64,000 bases of DNA from Cololabis saira (lineage: Eukaryota; Chordata; Actinopteri; Beloniformes; Belonidae): assembly GCF_033807715.1 (NCBI RefSeq), contig NC_084601.1, forward strand, positions 20,230,129 through 20,294,128, given 5' to 3'. The position numbers and the translations under genes are program-made. Under the pieces are notes generated by a model. That model was not told where the DNA came from. It saw only the letters and a program-made list of their open reading frames with translations, and made no database searches. This document shows, piece by piece, positions 48,401 to 60,300 of the stretch (position 1 is its first letter; each line of letters starts with the position of its first letter).

Positions 48401-51400
48401 GCCTCTGCCTGAGGGTATTGGGAACAAACTGTTGTGAAAGGAGAGAGATTTTGAGCTGCTCACACATTTTGGTGGATCTCTAGAAACTATAACAAGAAAA
48501 ACAAGAAAACAGACGGATAGATTGAAAAAAGTGGTGGGAATTCACGTTTCAAGGTAGATGATTTCCAGCGGAGAGGCACTGCAGGTAGACTCTCCTATCA
48601 GGCAGGGTCAGGAGGTTTGGTGAGCGTGTCCATGCTCTATCTCGGCATGTTCAGGAGAGTTTGCGAAGCGGTGGCTCGGCCGCCATCCATAACATTAAAC
48701 ACTGAAGTAAACTGCAGAGATCTGAAGGCAGCTGATAAGCATGACAGCAAGGCATAAAAACTCCTCTGTACACCTCACACACACTCACACACAAGGCAGA
48801 ATCTGTAAGAAATATTTACCCACATGAGCACAAACATAGACCATGACATTGATCCCGTATACAGACATTATCACACACACACAGCCTCTATAAAACACCC
48901 TATTAGGCCTCATCCCATCACATCTGAGCCCACCTCATCACTGACCTCTCACTATAAACTTTAACACACCTGGGTGTGCGTGAACTTCCCAGTGCCATTA
49001 CAGCTCCTCTAATAGGTTTGTGCATGTGTGTCCACTCCTCAGGGTTTATGTGCGCTGTGTTTCCTCTGCAGAAGCAGGATTTACAGGCGCAGGAGCCCGT
49101 TATTGGCCTCCTGTCACTGTCCCAGTGAGCTGTGTTAAATCTATAAACAGCTGAGAGCAAAGCAGTTATTGAAGGACTCTTGGAGAACAATTGTACGGCG
49201 GGATAGACACTGTTGCTGTCACTAGGAAAAAATAAGACAGGACTTTACGAGCTACTCAGCGGTCAGTGCTGGAGATGATGGTTATGTGTTTGATTCTGCG
49301 CTGCACTGCGAGACACCGGGTGTCTGTGTGCTTCCATACAAAAAGGTGCAACAAATTCTTCTGTTTATTAATACAGAGCTATTACACGGCTAACAATGAT
49401 TCGGCCTGAATGAATTCACACCTTTTTGCAAATGCTTTTCACCTTTCGCTTCAGCCTCTCCATCAAAGTCTATGTATGCATGCACACAGCCCCCGACTCA
49501 CAGCATTTCCCTGGCACACACACCGAGCACAGATGCATTAACGGATGGGGCCATGCACATTACAGAGGATAATTGCCTCTGCATATTTCCTCATGTGCAC
49601 TCCGTGCTCACCTCAACAGTGGATTGGATCCGAGCTCCAGTTGCAGAACCATTAATAGAAATTAAGTGCCAGTGAGAACTACTGGAGAGAGACAAGTGGA
49701 GCCAGAATGGAGTTTATGTGAAAGATAAATACATTTCTACAGTAGAGTGCCTTCGTTTATTGGTTGGGAAATGCACTGTGATATGATAGAAGGGCAACAA
49801 ATGAGTGTGGAATGGGACGATATGGCTGAGAGAAGAGTATTGTGGAATTAGAGGCCTGACTTGAATAGACAATGGGGCCAGTAAACTTAGGCTGCAGGCT
49901 GACTATTACTTTTGTGATCAGAACGGTTGATTTCGGAAATCAAAAAGGTGAAATTTATACACCTAGATGTGGAAACACATTATCACCCATCGATACTGTA
50001 ATCTATAAAAAGCAATTAGAAGCACTGCTTCCCCTCCAGCCAGTCTGGGCTGCTCTTCCTGTCCTTTGGATGCAGACTTATTATCTGTCATCCCTCGAGT
50101 GTCTCTCCCTCTTGGCTGGCTGGTGTCAAACACATTACATACTCATCACACACATGTTTGCAAGCACACGTCTGCGCACGCTCTTACTCCAGCTAATGAA
50201 AATTCAGCTTCATCCCAGGCTACCTAATGGGCCTAATAACAGAGCCGCTGGGGGCCTTGCGCATGTCAGGCAGATTACAAAATGCCTGTGGACTAGACAG
50301 ACAGGTCCTTGGCAGCCATGCGCCCACAGCGACACATGCAGACACACAACTCTCATCTTTATGAAGTCACCTCAAGAGATGCAACAACCTCACTGACCAC
50401 CAGGAGGCAAGGGTGGGCTTTGCTAAGGGAAGACCACAAGAATTACTGAGGCTCCTCGTAACACGCTGAAATGCTGGATCTTCAATTACACACATGACTT
50501 AACCCATTGTCCTGCTGCTTCCACTGAGCAAAAGATTATGTTATGAATATGTACTTTATATTAAGCCCTTGTGTAAGCACTTTGCTCCAATAAAGTTTCA
50601 TGATTTTCTTTCAAAATAGTTTGAATTTTTACTTTTTTCTTCAAAAGCAGTAAAATACAGTATATTTATACCAAACAATGGAGCACATTTCTGTAAGTCC
50701 AAGTGTTTGAAGGGTTCATGGACCTGTTGTTGTGACATGTCCTTGCAGAAGGGCGGTGCAAGTATTAGCCTTGTCACGGAAGTGATTTTCTCTTTGCGTC
50801 GGATCCCTTTATTTCTCTATTTTATTTCTCTCAGAGTATCTACATATTAGTATTGGCATTAACTCTGTTCTACATATTCCTAAACATCTCTCTCTTGTGA
50901 CCAGTCTGGATATGGAATCGGGGAAACAAGTGACTTTGAGAGGATTAGCCAGTAGACTACTGCACCGTGGCTGCCGTCGGAAACACCAAAATCATTAGAA
51001 GAAAACTGCACATCATCACAAAGAGGGAACTAAAACATTAAAAAAAGAAAGGTCCTTATTTTGATATGAATTTGATTATAATTGGCGTAAGAATAGATTC
51101 CTGATGTCGAAGCAGTTTGGTCATATTTCCATTAGAGCTTCACTTGCAAAGAAATATAAACATGCTCCTCTTTGAAGACTCAGGGTCACAGGCAGAGATA
51201 ATTCATCCATCATTTGTGAATGCAAGGCAGCACTGGGGAGAGCAAGATCCACAGGTTTCATGACTTGCTCACTTTAAGAACAAAAAATGCTCCACTTTGA
51301 TAAAAAGACAACGTCTTAATATTATATATCAATCACTTTGGATAGCCTAAATGGCCCCAAACAGTTTAAGAAAGCCATCAAGTCCCTCTCAGTGAGTGAT

Positions 51401-51565
51401 TAATCTCATATCCTGCCCATTTATATAAAAAATAAGTTATCTATAGTCGTATAGTCGTAGATAAACATGAAATACTAAATTGTTTCAACTTCATACTCTC
51501 TGGCTCATCAATGGAAAGGTAAAGTCCCTGAGATTGATAGATTGATGTTCCAATACTCTGTCAGT
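48401..51565. other. Intergenic sequence, no gene recognised
   Basis: Mixed-complexity DNA. A 174-codon open frame at 49872-50396 has no recognisable domain and no family resemblance, and is treated as chance. Confidence 0.4.
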
Positions 51566-52070
51566 TACAAGGGGCATGTCACAGGGCTTTATTCTTGGCT
51601 CACTTTATAAATTATGCAAATGAGTTCTTATATGCTGATGATACAGTTACTTATTATTGTATAACTGTTAAACAAGTTGTTAGCTATCAATACAGTCAAT
51701 CAGCCTGCAACAGTATTAGGTTTTCTGGACTGCGATGGGTCTAATCCTGGATCTAATTGTGATATTTCTCTTTAAAGTGATGTAAATGTTGCCAGGCTAA
51801 GCTATTCAGCTCTGTCAGTATTCATTTCAAATGGTGTTTTGTTAGTGATACTTCAAATGAATACATTTGGAGAAAATATAAGAATGAATGTGAAGTAGTA
51901 TTAATTGGCATCATGGTTACAATAAACTAAGTTAACCAAGCTAAAAAGCCAACTGTGACTGAAAAATGATGGACATGTTCCAGCTGGCTTCCCAGGTTTG
52001 CTCGTTTGACATCAGAAGGGGTTTGTCCATTTTGTCTGATGCAGTTCATGGTGAAATCACATTACACCCC
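51565..52070 (+). pseudogene. LINE reverse-transcriptase core remnant
   Basis: GMSQGFILGS (compare GVPQGSVLGP) is followed closely by EFLYADDTVTYYC, the palm motif with both Asp residues. Downstream words fit a decayed thumb region. Frames are broken by stops and the space between the two motifs is shortened. It is an old non-LTR fragment. Confidence 0.55.
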
Positions 52071-53710
52071 TTGTTTAAATAAGCTCCTTAAAACATTCAT
52101 TCCTCAGTTTTTTTTTATTTAGATGTTTGCTGGCTATGAAATTCATACATATTAATCTATAGTAAGAGATCATTCATTTTTGTTTCCCTGGCATGATTTC
52201 TACATTTATAAATACTACTGTAAGGGATCTGAATGACTTGTTGAATTTAAGCCAGAGTAGTGGATCAAATCCCTTAAAAGAAAAAGATTCAACATAACTA
52301 GCATAGAAAATTGAAATATGGATGAATTTAAAACCAGATTAAACTGAGAAGTTGAAAATGTGGACTTAACGGTTTAGGTGTAAAAGCACTATAGATTGAG
52401 TTATCTACTTTACGATAATAAAACTTGCGAATACGGATTTCCATGACCAATGCTACATGATTTAAGAGTGTGGATCTACTGCCACATAAAGCTTTGAATA
52501 GGAGCAGGATAATCTCTCTCTACAGAGTGAAAATGTTCAGCAGAACTTTCAAATCCTGTTTCACCTGCAATAAGCTGCTAACATAGACGACATACAAGTA
52601 TAAAACAGGATTAAGGGAACAAAATAATTACAAAGAGAAACAAAACAACCACAGAAAGATACAAATACAATACATTATAAAAAACAAATACACAAAAACA
52701 AATATGACATATGTACAGACGCACAAATAGTATAGAAAAATTACAGAGATGTATTTAGTAGAGAAGATGAAGCAATAGAAGTGTGTTACAATGATAGAGA
52801 TATAAAGCAACTATAAAGAGATGCAAACAGCGACAGAATAATGCAAAACAAAATATCACAACAATCAACTTCAAAGCAGAATTATAAATTAGAATAAATA
52901 TGAGACAAACAGCACAATAGTTACAGAAAGAACAATAAGAAAGAGATGCAAAATAATTAAAAGGAGATACAAAACAAAGATACAATTGCAGCACATTTGT
53001 CAGGCCATGTGTTTTGCTTCTACTCGTGAGGTTGCATGTCGCGTAGGGGCCCATTTTCATTATCTATCAATGCAAAAAAGTTAAAGAAAATTCCATTAAA
53101 CACAGAGAGCCCAATGTCAAACATAGACACAGCAGCATACTTGATCAAACACATAGCCACAAGGGACTGAATTAAAACTGCCATTCTGGGGGCTTAGAGC
53201 TTTGAGACTGATCCCATGTCAAGAGGAAGCCGGGGGAGACTTTCACACATCGGCTTAGACGGGGAGAATAGAGAGGCTACCAGGTCTGTGTCTGAACTCT
53301 ACCTGAACTCCAAATAACTTTCCCTGAAGTCATTTAAAGTTATCTGGAGAGTGAGAGGAAGAGGGAGTGGTTTACAGAGCTGAGTAAGGGACAGAGAGAG
53401 TAGGAGAAGGAAGGGCGGCAAAAATGTGGCAAGGTAACAAATGTATGGCATTTCCAGGTAAAGTAGAGAGGATGGACTTCGAATGAGAAGGAGATAGCAG
53501 GGAAAGATTCCAAGGGGAGGAATAAGCACTAAAACCTTGTAGAAATTCGACAAGGAAGATGTATTTTGCTTTAAATCAATGGTACTGTAGTAGGAGAAGA
53601 CCATTTTTCGGCCCAGTGGGACTAGGTTTCTGCTGATTGGATATTCTAAAAGCAGGAAATTACGTTCAACCCTCTCACATGAACTTAAATCATGTGACCA
53701 CAAATCAGCA
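52071..53710. other. Intergenic A-rich sequence
   Basis: 52560-52980 is a run of A-rich words (ACAAAGAGATGCAAA-like) of low complexity on the plus strand. No gene was recognised. Confidence 0.45.
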
Positions 53711-53980
53711 AATTTAAAGGGGGCCTATTATGGCATTTAATGTCTATTTTAAACAGGCCTTGAATGTCTTAAAAACAAGCTTTTGATTGTTATTTCTATA
53801 TAAATTAGAAATTCAGCCTCTGGGCCATGTCTTTATCTTTACCGTTTTTAAACTCATTCTCTATGAGGGATTCTGAGTGGGCGGGGATGATATGATAATG
53901 AGGCACTGTGCTGATTGGCTGCCTGAATGACGCGATACACCGCTATGAAAAAATGGCGGAAGCTCCGGCCGGCGCAGTTA

Positions 53981-54054
53981 AGCCTGAATTATGGTTCTGC
54001 GTTAAATCGACGCAGACCCTACGCCGTAAGGTACGTGGAACCATAAATAAGCCT
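53981..54054. mobile_element. Short palindromic MITE with TTA target duplication
   Basis: AGCCTGAATTATGGTTCTGC at the left and GGAACCATAAATAAGCCT at the right are inverted, flanked by TTA at 53978-53980 and 54055-54057. The core GACGCAGACCCTACGCCGTA matches the 130-bp MITE at 63610-63739. It is an internally shortened family member. Confidence 0.8.
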
Positions 54055-54281
54055 TTACACCGTGTCATGCATGCGATGCGAGCAAGCGTCAGCGACAAAA
54101 TCAATTCCATTGCTTTATTTTCTATTGGACTGTCCTAACTGCCCGCGCGAGGCGCTGCGCAGCACAACGCAGCACAACGCAGCACGACACGGCGCGCTGT
54201 TTTGAGCTGAACATTTGTTGTACGCCCTGCTTCTATTTTCTTCCTGTCGCTCGCGTTGAAAGCCGGTTGAAAGCGCTGTAG

Positions 54282-54473
54282 GAAACGGTCACGGATGAGG
54301 AACGGCTGATCCAGTTAGTTGAAATTAGAAGTTATCTCTATGATACCTCCTCATTTCACTACAAAAACCTCAATAAATTGGCAGCTGCTGGAGGGAGATG
54401 GACAGAGAGTGTCCGATGTCACGCAGTGCGATGCGATAGTCGGACACTCGCATGCAGTTACACGGTTTTATAG
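54282..54473 (+). pseudogene. MADF-domain-like coding remnant
   Basis: The frame reads DEERLIQLVEIRSYLYDTSS, then HYKNLNKLAAAGGRW, then a stop at 54471. This is the opening of a MADF domain (acidic-Leu-Ile...V-x2-RPxLYD, then Y-x-[DN]...K-x4-AW). The conserved A-W after the third helix start is disrupted and the domain ends early. MADF domains bind DNA and are common in Harbinger-type transposon accessory proteins and in host regulators. There is no start codon in frame, so it is either a lost exon or a dead copy. Confidence 0.6.
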
Positions 54474-54640
54474 TTGTGGGCGTGGTTTCACGCATCGGAG
54501 GCCAAACCTCCCTGTGACGTCACGACAGGAGCAGAATCTGAACGGCTCGTAGAAGTCACATGACACTGGACGGCTCATCTGGATGGCTGTACAGACACTG
54601 CAGAATCTGGTTGCTTTCCTCCTTCTCTGAGTTGGCAGGC

Positions 54641-55130
54641 TGAGGGGAGACCACTTTATATATGTTAAAGCAAGACAAAACGGGTTAAGATGTTGACATT
54701 AGGGTTCCGAAATCATATATCCGCTCATTTTTCAATAGACAAAGTGTGACCATAAAATGTATATTTCTATTGTGAGTAGATGTATGTGATGGAAAAGATC
54801 AATATATGCATTTATTAGTGCTATTTTAACGTTTTGTCCTGCTGCCTATCTCGGCGACAGGAAGGGTTGGTTCAATGCCGTAACGTATTAAGCAACGTTT
54901 CAAAACAGATCTTTCAGACCTCATCCCGCAATCTATTTTGTTTCTATGAAGTGTTAATGTGGTTTATAATTTGTTTTAATATGGCATTGTAAGAGCACAA
55001 GCTGTTAAAAATAAGGGCAGTAGAATACAGCAGGTAAGTATTTAATTTAGGAGTACGCTTGAGTAAACAGTAATGTTTTTAATATAAAATATACACTCAC
55101 TGAAGAGAGATTGTGGGGGAAAATGCATAT
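54641..55130. other. AT-rich intergenic sequence
   Basis: No gene recognised; possibly continues the preceding transposon fragment. Confidence 0.35.
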
Positions 55131-55131
55131 A

Positions 55132-55445
55132 GAAATGTCATCAAACCACACTTTTAAATTGAAGTACTGCTCTGATCGTCATATATAGACGGGGTTACAT
55201 TGGAGATGTCATACAATTTGGTGTATTCTATTTGTGTCTGAAAATTTCTCGCTAGAAATGTCATCAAACCATCTTTTAAATTGAAGTATATACATTTAAA
55301 AAAAAGAAGAGGAATGAGGAAACCGCTCGCGGTGATCACCTGCTCCGAGCGTCAAATATAGCCACAGACGGGATTACATTGCAGCCAATAGGAGCCTATT
55401 TGCGTCTGAAAGAGACGCAGAAGGGTACCTTGTGCGTCAGTAGAT
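55132..55445. repeat. Diverged tandem duplication of a repeat segment
   Basis: AGAAATGTCATCAAACCA..CTTTTAAATTGAAGTA occurs at 55132 and 55254. Each is followed by CTGCTC(T/C)GA(T/G)CGTCA, GACGGG(G/A)TTACATTG and TTTG(T/C)GTCTGAAA, with about 55 extra bases in the second copy. It was probably duplicated inside a mobile element. Confidence 0.65.
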
Positions 55446-57180
55446 GGCGCCAATGGCTCTTGACCGTTCGTCGGATTCCGACGCCTCCGGAGTGGGACTG
55501 TGTTGGTTTTTAAGCATTTTGGCCAGAAACATTTTGGTCCGAGTACATTTGATGCAGTGAGAGAGTTTGTTGAAAAACAACAAAAAAACTATGGATGGAC
55601 CGACCGACGAGTCGGTTCAGGTTTATCATATTGGCCTACAGCAATATAGAGGTCCGGCGGGGGGTTTCTTTTAATCTCAATTGCTACCACCATGGTGTTT
55701 GTTTAAAAAAAAAAGAAAAAAAATGTTTTCTTCTTCTCTACATTCTTCTGCTGGCCGTTTGCAAGTTGCAAAAGATGTGCCACCTGGTGTTCAACGTTGC
55801 TATTTTTCAGTCAAAGGTTGTTTTGTGGCGCTACAATGTAGTGGAAACACGCCGGCTGAAGGGGCCGAGGAGACGGTCGGCCCTGTAGAGGTTCCTGTCT
55901 GCCAGATTTAGCCTGAACTCCTGCTAGTGGAAGCTAGTGTAAATGCTCATATGTTTTTGAGCTTCATTATTAATTTGTATTGAATAGAATAGAATAGAAT
56001 AGAATTGATAGATGAACTCCTTGCAAGGCTCGGGTCGGGCTTGCCTATCCCTTAGTGCCTTGCAAGGGTTAACAACGGTATCTGAGCTGTATTACATTTG
56101 TTCAGCTGTCACCCATAAGTATTATTATGATGCAAGCTCTAGCAACCTGGAGGTCCTGGACAGACTCAGAGCACTCAGAAGGAAAAGCCTCAGTCAAGCT
56201 GTTGCTTCATCAATGTCAAGCTTCTCCTCCCACAGAGAGCGAGAGAGAGCTATTACACTCAAAATATGAAGACTCAGCAGCTTTAAATTCCTGTCCTGTT
56301 TACCCAAGTCAGGATCAACTGTGGAGACAAACCCCAGTGCCGCTACCCAGAGCGATCCAAGGACGTGGTTGTTGTCTCTGGGCAGAGAACTAAGACAAAG
56401 TGTAGTGTATTGTTTAAACCTGATTCTTTTTTTCCTTTTACTGCATGCAGTTAAAGCTGCGTCAGTCCTGGTGTTGCTGTTATTTTCTTATTACTGCTTC
56501 TGCGGTATGTTTGTAAAGCATTACTTAACTTTGTTATTGCACCCTTGTCACACCCCTGAATCGCATTGACGTTTTCTTACCATGGAAGGCAATGTATATC
56601 TTTTTTTCCCAGATGAGCGACCAGAGCGTGGTGAAGTTGACTTCACATTCCTGCTTCTGTGTGGGAAACGGCCGAGCAGCTGAATTTAATGGTGGTGGAA
56701 AGAAAATTCTGTCGGGTTAATTCTCTGTTCTTCTGCTAACCTGCACACATACCTGTACACTTCCTTTTGGCTATGAGGCCTCTCATTATCTTTGTCCTTT
56801 TTGTCCAGAGCTGACCCAGAGTTGCACACTAGACATTTTCCTGGAAGTAGCAAACCCACCGGTACTTTTTGGATAGTGAAGATTGTGTAAGTTGAACTAC
56901 TTTTTTGACAAAATCAGAACATACATCTCCCATGATAACTTATTAGCTGTTGCCCTGGTTTCCAGTCCATTTTGAAGCATGCCATAACCAGTTTTGGAAC
57001 ATTCTTACAGAAAGTAAAGTATCACTGTGCAGCATTGGGTGTAATTGACAGCTGCAGTCCATTTCATACAGTAGATTAGTTGAAGGAGACAAATAGATAT
57101 TTAATAATAATCTTGATTTGTCAGTATACACCTCAGGAAAAACACTGAAATGAGACCTCTGCTTTCAACCCATCAGTAGT
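55446..57180. other. Intergenic sequence
   Basis: A short ATAGA pentamer run sits at 55981-56005. Short open frames have no recognised domain. Confidence 0.4.
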
Positions 57181-57184
57181 TAGA

Positions 57185-57342
57185 CTAGGACTGGACTACT
57201 TTTCCAGCGCCCATGGAGCAATTAGGGTTAAGGGCCTTGCTCAGGGGCCCGAGTGGTTCACCTCGGTTGCCATAGCAGGAACCTCAACCTGGGTCCTCTG
57301 GACCCAAGCGCACCTCTGTAACCGCTAGGCTACCAATCCCCT
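57185..57342 (-). mobile_element. tRNA-derived SINE-like repeat
   Basis: On the minus strand the sequence begins GGGATTGGTAGCCTAGCGGTTACAGAGG, with an A-box-like TAGCCTAGCGG. It continues to GACCCAGGTTGAGGTTCC (a decayed B box) and then GGCAACCGAGG and AGGCCCTTAACCC, a body shared by many fish repeats (CTTGCTCAGGGGCCC on plus). The B box is degenerate, so it is not a functional tRNA gene. Confidence 0.6.
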
Positions 57343-60300
57343 TTGTATCGTTATTTTCATTTTTCATTTCATTTTTATTTATTCCATGTCATGGAAATAG
57401 TTCACATATGTTCCATTCCATGATGGAAAAGGGGCAAGAAGAAGAAAGCCTTGTTATTCTTTGTATTTGGGAGAGAAGGCAGTGCTAATAAGGATTTGGG
57501 CAGCTACTTTGCAGCAATATGAAATAACACATATTCTGCAGTTAAGAAAAAGTAGAATCAAAAGCTGAATCAAAAGTCACAATGTACATAAATGTGCTTT
57601 TTCAACTGCTATGAGATTTTTGAGGCTTGAGTTGATTTAGATGGTGAAGACAAGAGCCAAGCCAAGTTACCAACGTAATTCAATAATCATTAGTTTGTCT
57701 GTAGCCCATCGGCCATCCTCCCAGCTTCTCCAATCTCAGAGTGTGATGATCAATAATCAACTGCCTGCAAATCAGCTCCCAACTAACATCAATTGTTTGA
57801 TAGTTGCAGTTAGGGTTTGAAAATCTTTAAGATTTTCTGATCAATTAAGCAGAGTAGTTTCCTAGCAACAGAAAGACTTGAACCCCTTGACACTAATGAA
57901 GCCAACGGATTTTGACTAATATTAAAAATTAGTCAAAATGTCAATTCCATTTCTTGTTGAAAAGCAAAAAACTAGTTTTAACCATGCCATCACCATTTTT
58001 TTCCTTTGTTTGACCATTTACTTTTGTTTTCTATCACGGATACCTTTTTGCTAATGTTAGACCAACATCTTCGTATGAACATCTGCTTCATCAGGCTTTA
58101 AGCAAGATATTGAGTGAAGTGATTAAAATGTTCCATGTGTGTGCATGTTCGATGGTTGGCCAGAACTTTTACAATAACCTAAAACATGTTTTGATGGCTC
58201 TGAATTCTGCTCATACTTACAGGAGAGAGTGAAGGTTAACTGAGAAAAACCTTCCCTCTCATTGTAACGGCAGCCTCTTCCGTCAAGCTCTAAACCTCCT
58301 TCATTTTGTACAGTGAAGGCCAAATATCAAAGTGAAGTGGCCATGACAAACATCTTGAGCAGAAGGGGAACTTGACACATAAAGAGAGGAACTGCTTTCC
58401 GTGGCTAAATTAAGTACCATATTTATCAGGGAAACAATACACTGCCGACCTTCAAAGAACGCATTTTGCAGAAAAACATTGATGAGGGACAAAAGCTTTA
58501 TAAAATTGTTCATAACTCAAAATAAATATCTCGAAAAAATGTAGACATCTAAAATAACCGTTTTTCTGCATCCCTTCTGCTGAAAACCCCCCATAAAAAC
58601 CAATCCACCCACGGCGCAGAGCTCTACCCCACCCACACGGTGCCCCCTCCACCCGTCCTGTCCCGTCCGCTTGGACGCGCTTCCCAGCACGCCGCCCACA
58701 CATGTCTCAGCTCCTTTTCATTTTGGATGCTCATTTATTTATGGAACGATTAGCTGCTGTTCTCTCTGCAAGGCATCCAGGATTACTGCACAAGAAGAAG
58801 GAGGCTGGGAAGTGAGCGGCGAGGGGACCCTCAGATGACAGACAGATGATGATGGAAGGAGGAAGATCAAGTTTGACCAATGGGGCGACATTTTCCCCCA
58901 CAGCAGTGTTTGTGAATGTACAGTGCAGTATATAGGTACCACTCCGTGAGTGATTGTGCGTGGGTTGCTTGAGATGTCACAAGTAAATTAATGCTCTTTT
59001 TTTTTTCAGGCAACACCCACTTTTCTTGTGATAAAACACTCTCTATGTCGCAATGAAACCACGGTTCGTGTGTATGAGCGTGTCCTTGTGTGTGCGAGTG
59101 TGTGGGACAGGGTATGTGTGTGTGTGTTGTACTCTAATTAGCACCTAAACACACAGGAGAGTGCTGAAGTCAGACAGCAGATAAATCAGACAAGGCTATA
59201 AGATCGTAACACTCTAACAGCAGATATCAGCTGCCGTGCAGCTTTACCCCACTTGATAAATTGACGATACAAAGATAAGCCGTGAACAGCAGGTTCCTTT
59301 TCCCTGTTCCAAAGCATGGGATTGAGGAGGAAATTTTGTGTTTGCACAGCAACTTCCTTTGTCCCAATAATAAAGATACAATAAGTAATGAGACATAAAC
59401 CCGGGACTTTTTTTCCCCTCTCCACATTCACTTGCTAAATCATGCCCGCTGCATTTCGATGTTTCCCTCCAATTACCAGCATTACTCAAAGTCAGAGTCT
59501 CTCCAAGCACATTTTTCATCTCTCACTTTCCTCACACTCATTCATTAATTTGAATATGCCAACCCCTACAGAGCTGTTCAAGGCAAACGGCGGCAACAGA
59601 AGCAAGTGTGTGTGTGTTTCCCTCTCCTCTCTCCTTGTCTTTGTGTGGTGGCCTCTCTCTCTCTCTGTCTCTGCTGCTGGAGGCGCTGCATGCGTGAAGG
59701 AGACAGATCCCAGCAGTACAGTACAGTCTGGTGCTGGTGTGTCCCCGCCCCTGGAGAGTCTGGGAGAATGAGTCCCAGCGGAGGTTTGTTTAAATGCTAG
59801 AGGGACTATTTGCCCCAGACTAGCCTCTCCCGCACTAATGGATGTGTCTGGTTTATTGATAGTAGAACTGGCGGAGGGGGGGGAGAGTTGTATAAGCTTT
59901 TTTTTATGCATCCATTATATTTTGGCCCCATAAGATGGTGTCCAATTGCCCTTGTAGGTGACATCTTCGTGTCTGCACGAACACTGCTCCCTGTTAGATC
60001 ATTGTGACATGGAAGAGCAGGACCAGCTTTAAGTAGACAGTTCATTTGTACCGGGGGGAGGGGGGGTTGGGGGGGGCGTTTCAACGGCCTTTATGACTTC
60101 ACGATATGAAACCGAAACTATGGCTTAAGAGATGGAAGCAGGAGGTCAGGTTAGAAAGGGTTATGGTAAAGTGTGACGGCAAAGCGTCAGAGGCGTATAA
60201 GCCACATGAACAGCAACGAAAAATAATTAATCTGCTCTAATTAATATGGTTTCATGATTGGTAAATTGTATAATTGACTGTTAATATGCTTCTCTCCTCA

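Larger units (their letters stand above)
53714..54640 (+). mobile_element. Transposon fragment with MADF-like coding remnant
   Basis: The left end TTAAAGGGGGCCTATTATGG is a typical fish transposon terminus. The body is CpG-rich and contains a MADF-like reading frame (54282-54473) and a nested palindromic MITE (53981-54054). Fish PIF/Harbinger-type elements carry MADF/Myb-like accessory genes, so that superfamily is the leading guess. The right end was not found. Confidence 0.5.

Noticed and set aside
49872..50396. 174-codon open frame
   Set aside because: No domain, no family resemblance and no splice or Kozak support that I can see; treated as chance.
57185..57342. tRNA gene on the minus strand
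   Set aside because: The A box is acceptable but the B box is degenerate and the cloverleaf does not close; the downstream body matches a common fish repeat, so it is a SINE-like element.
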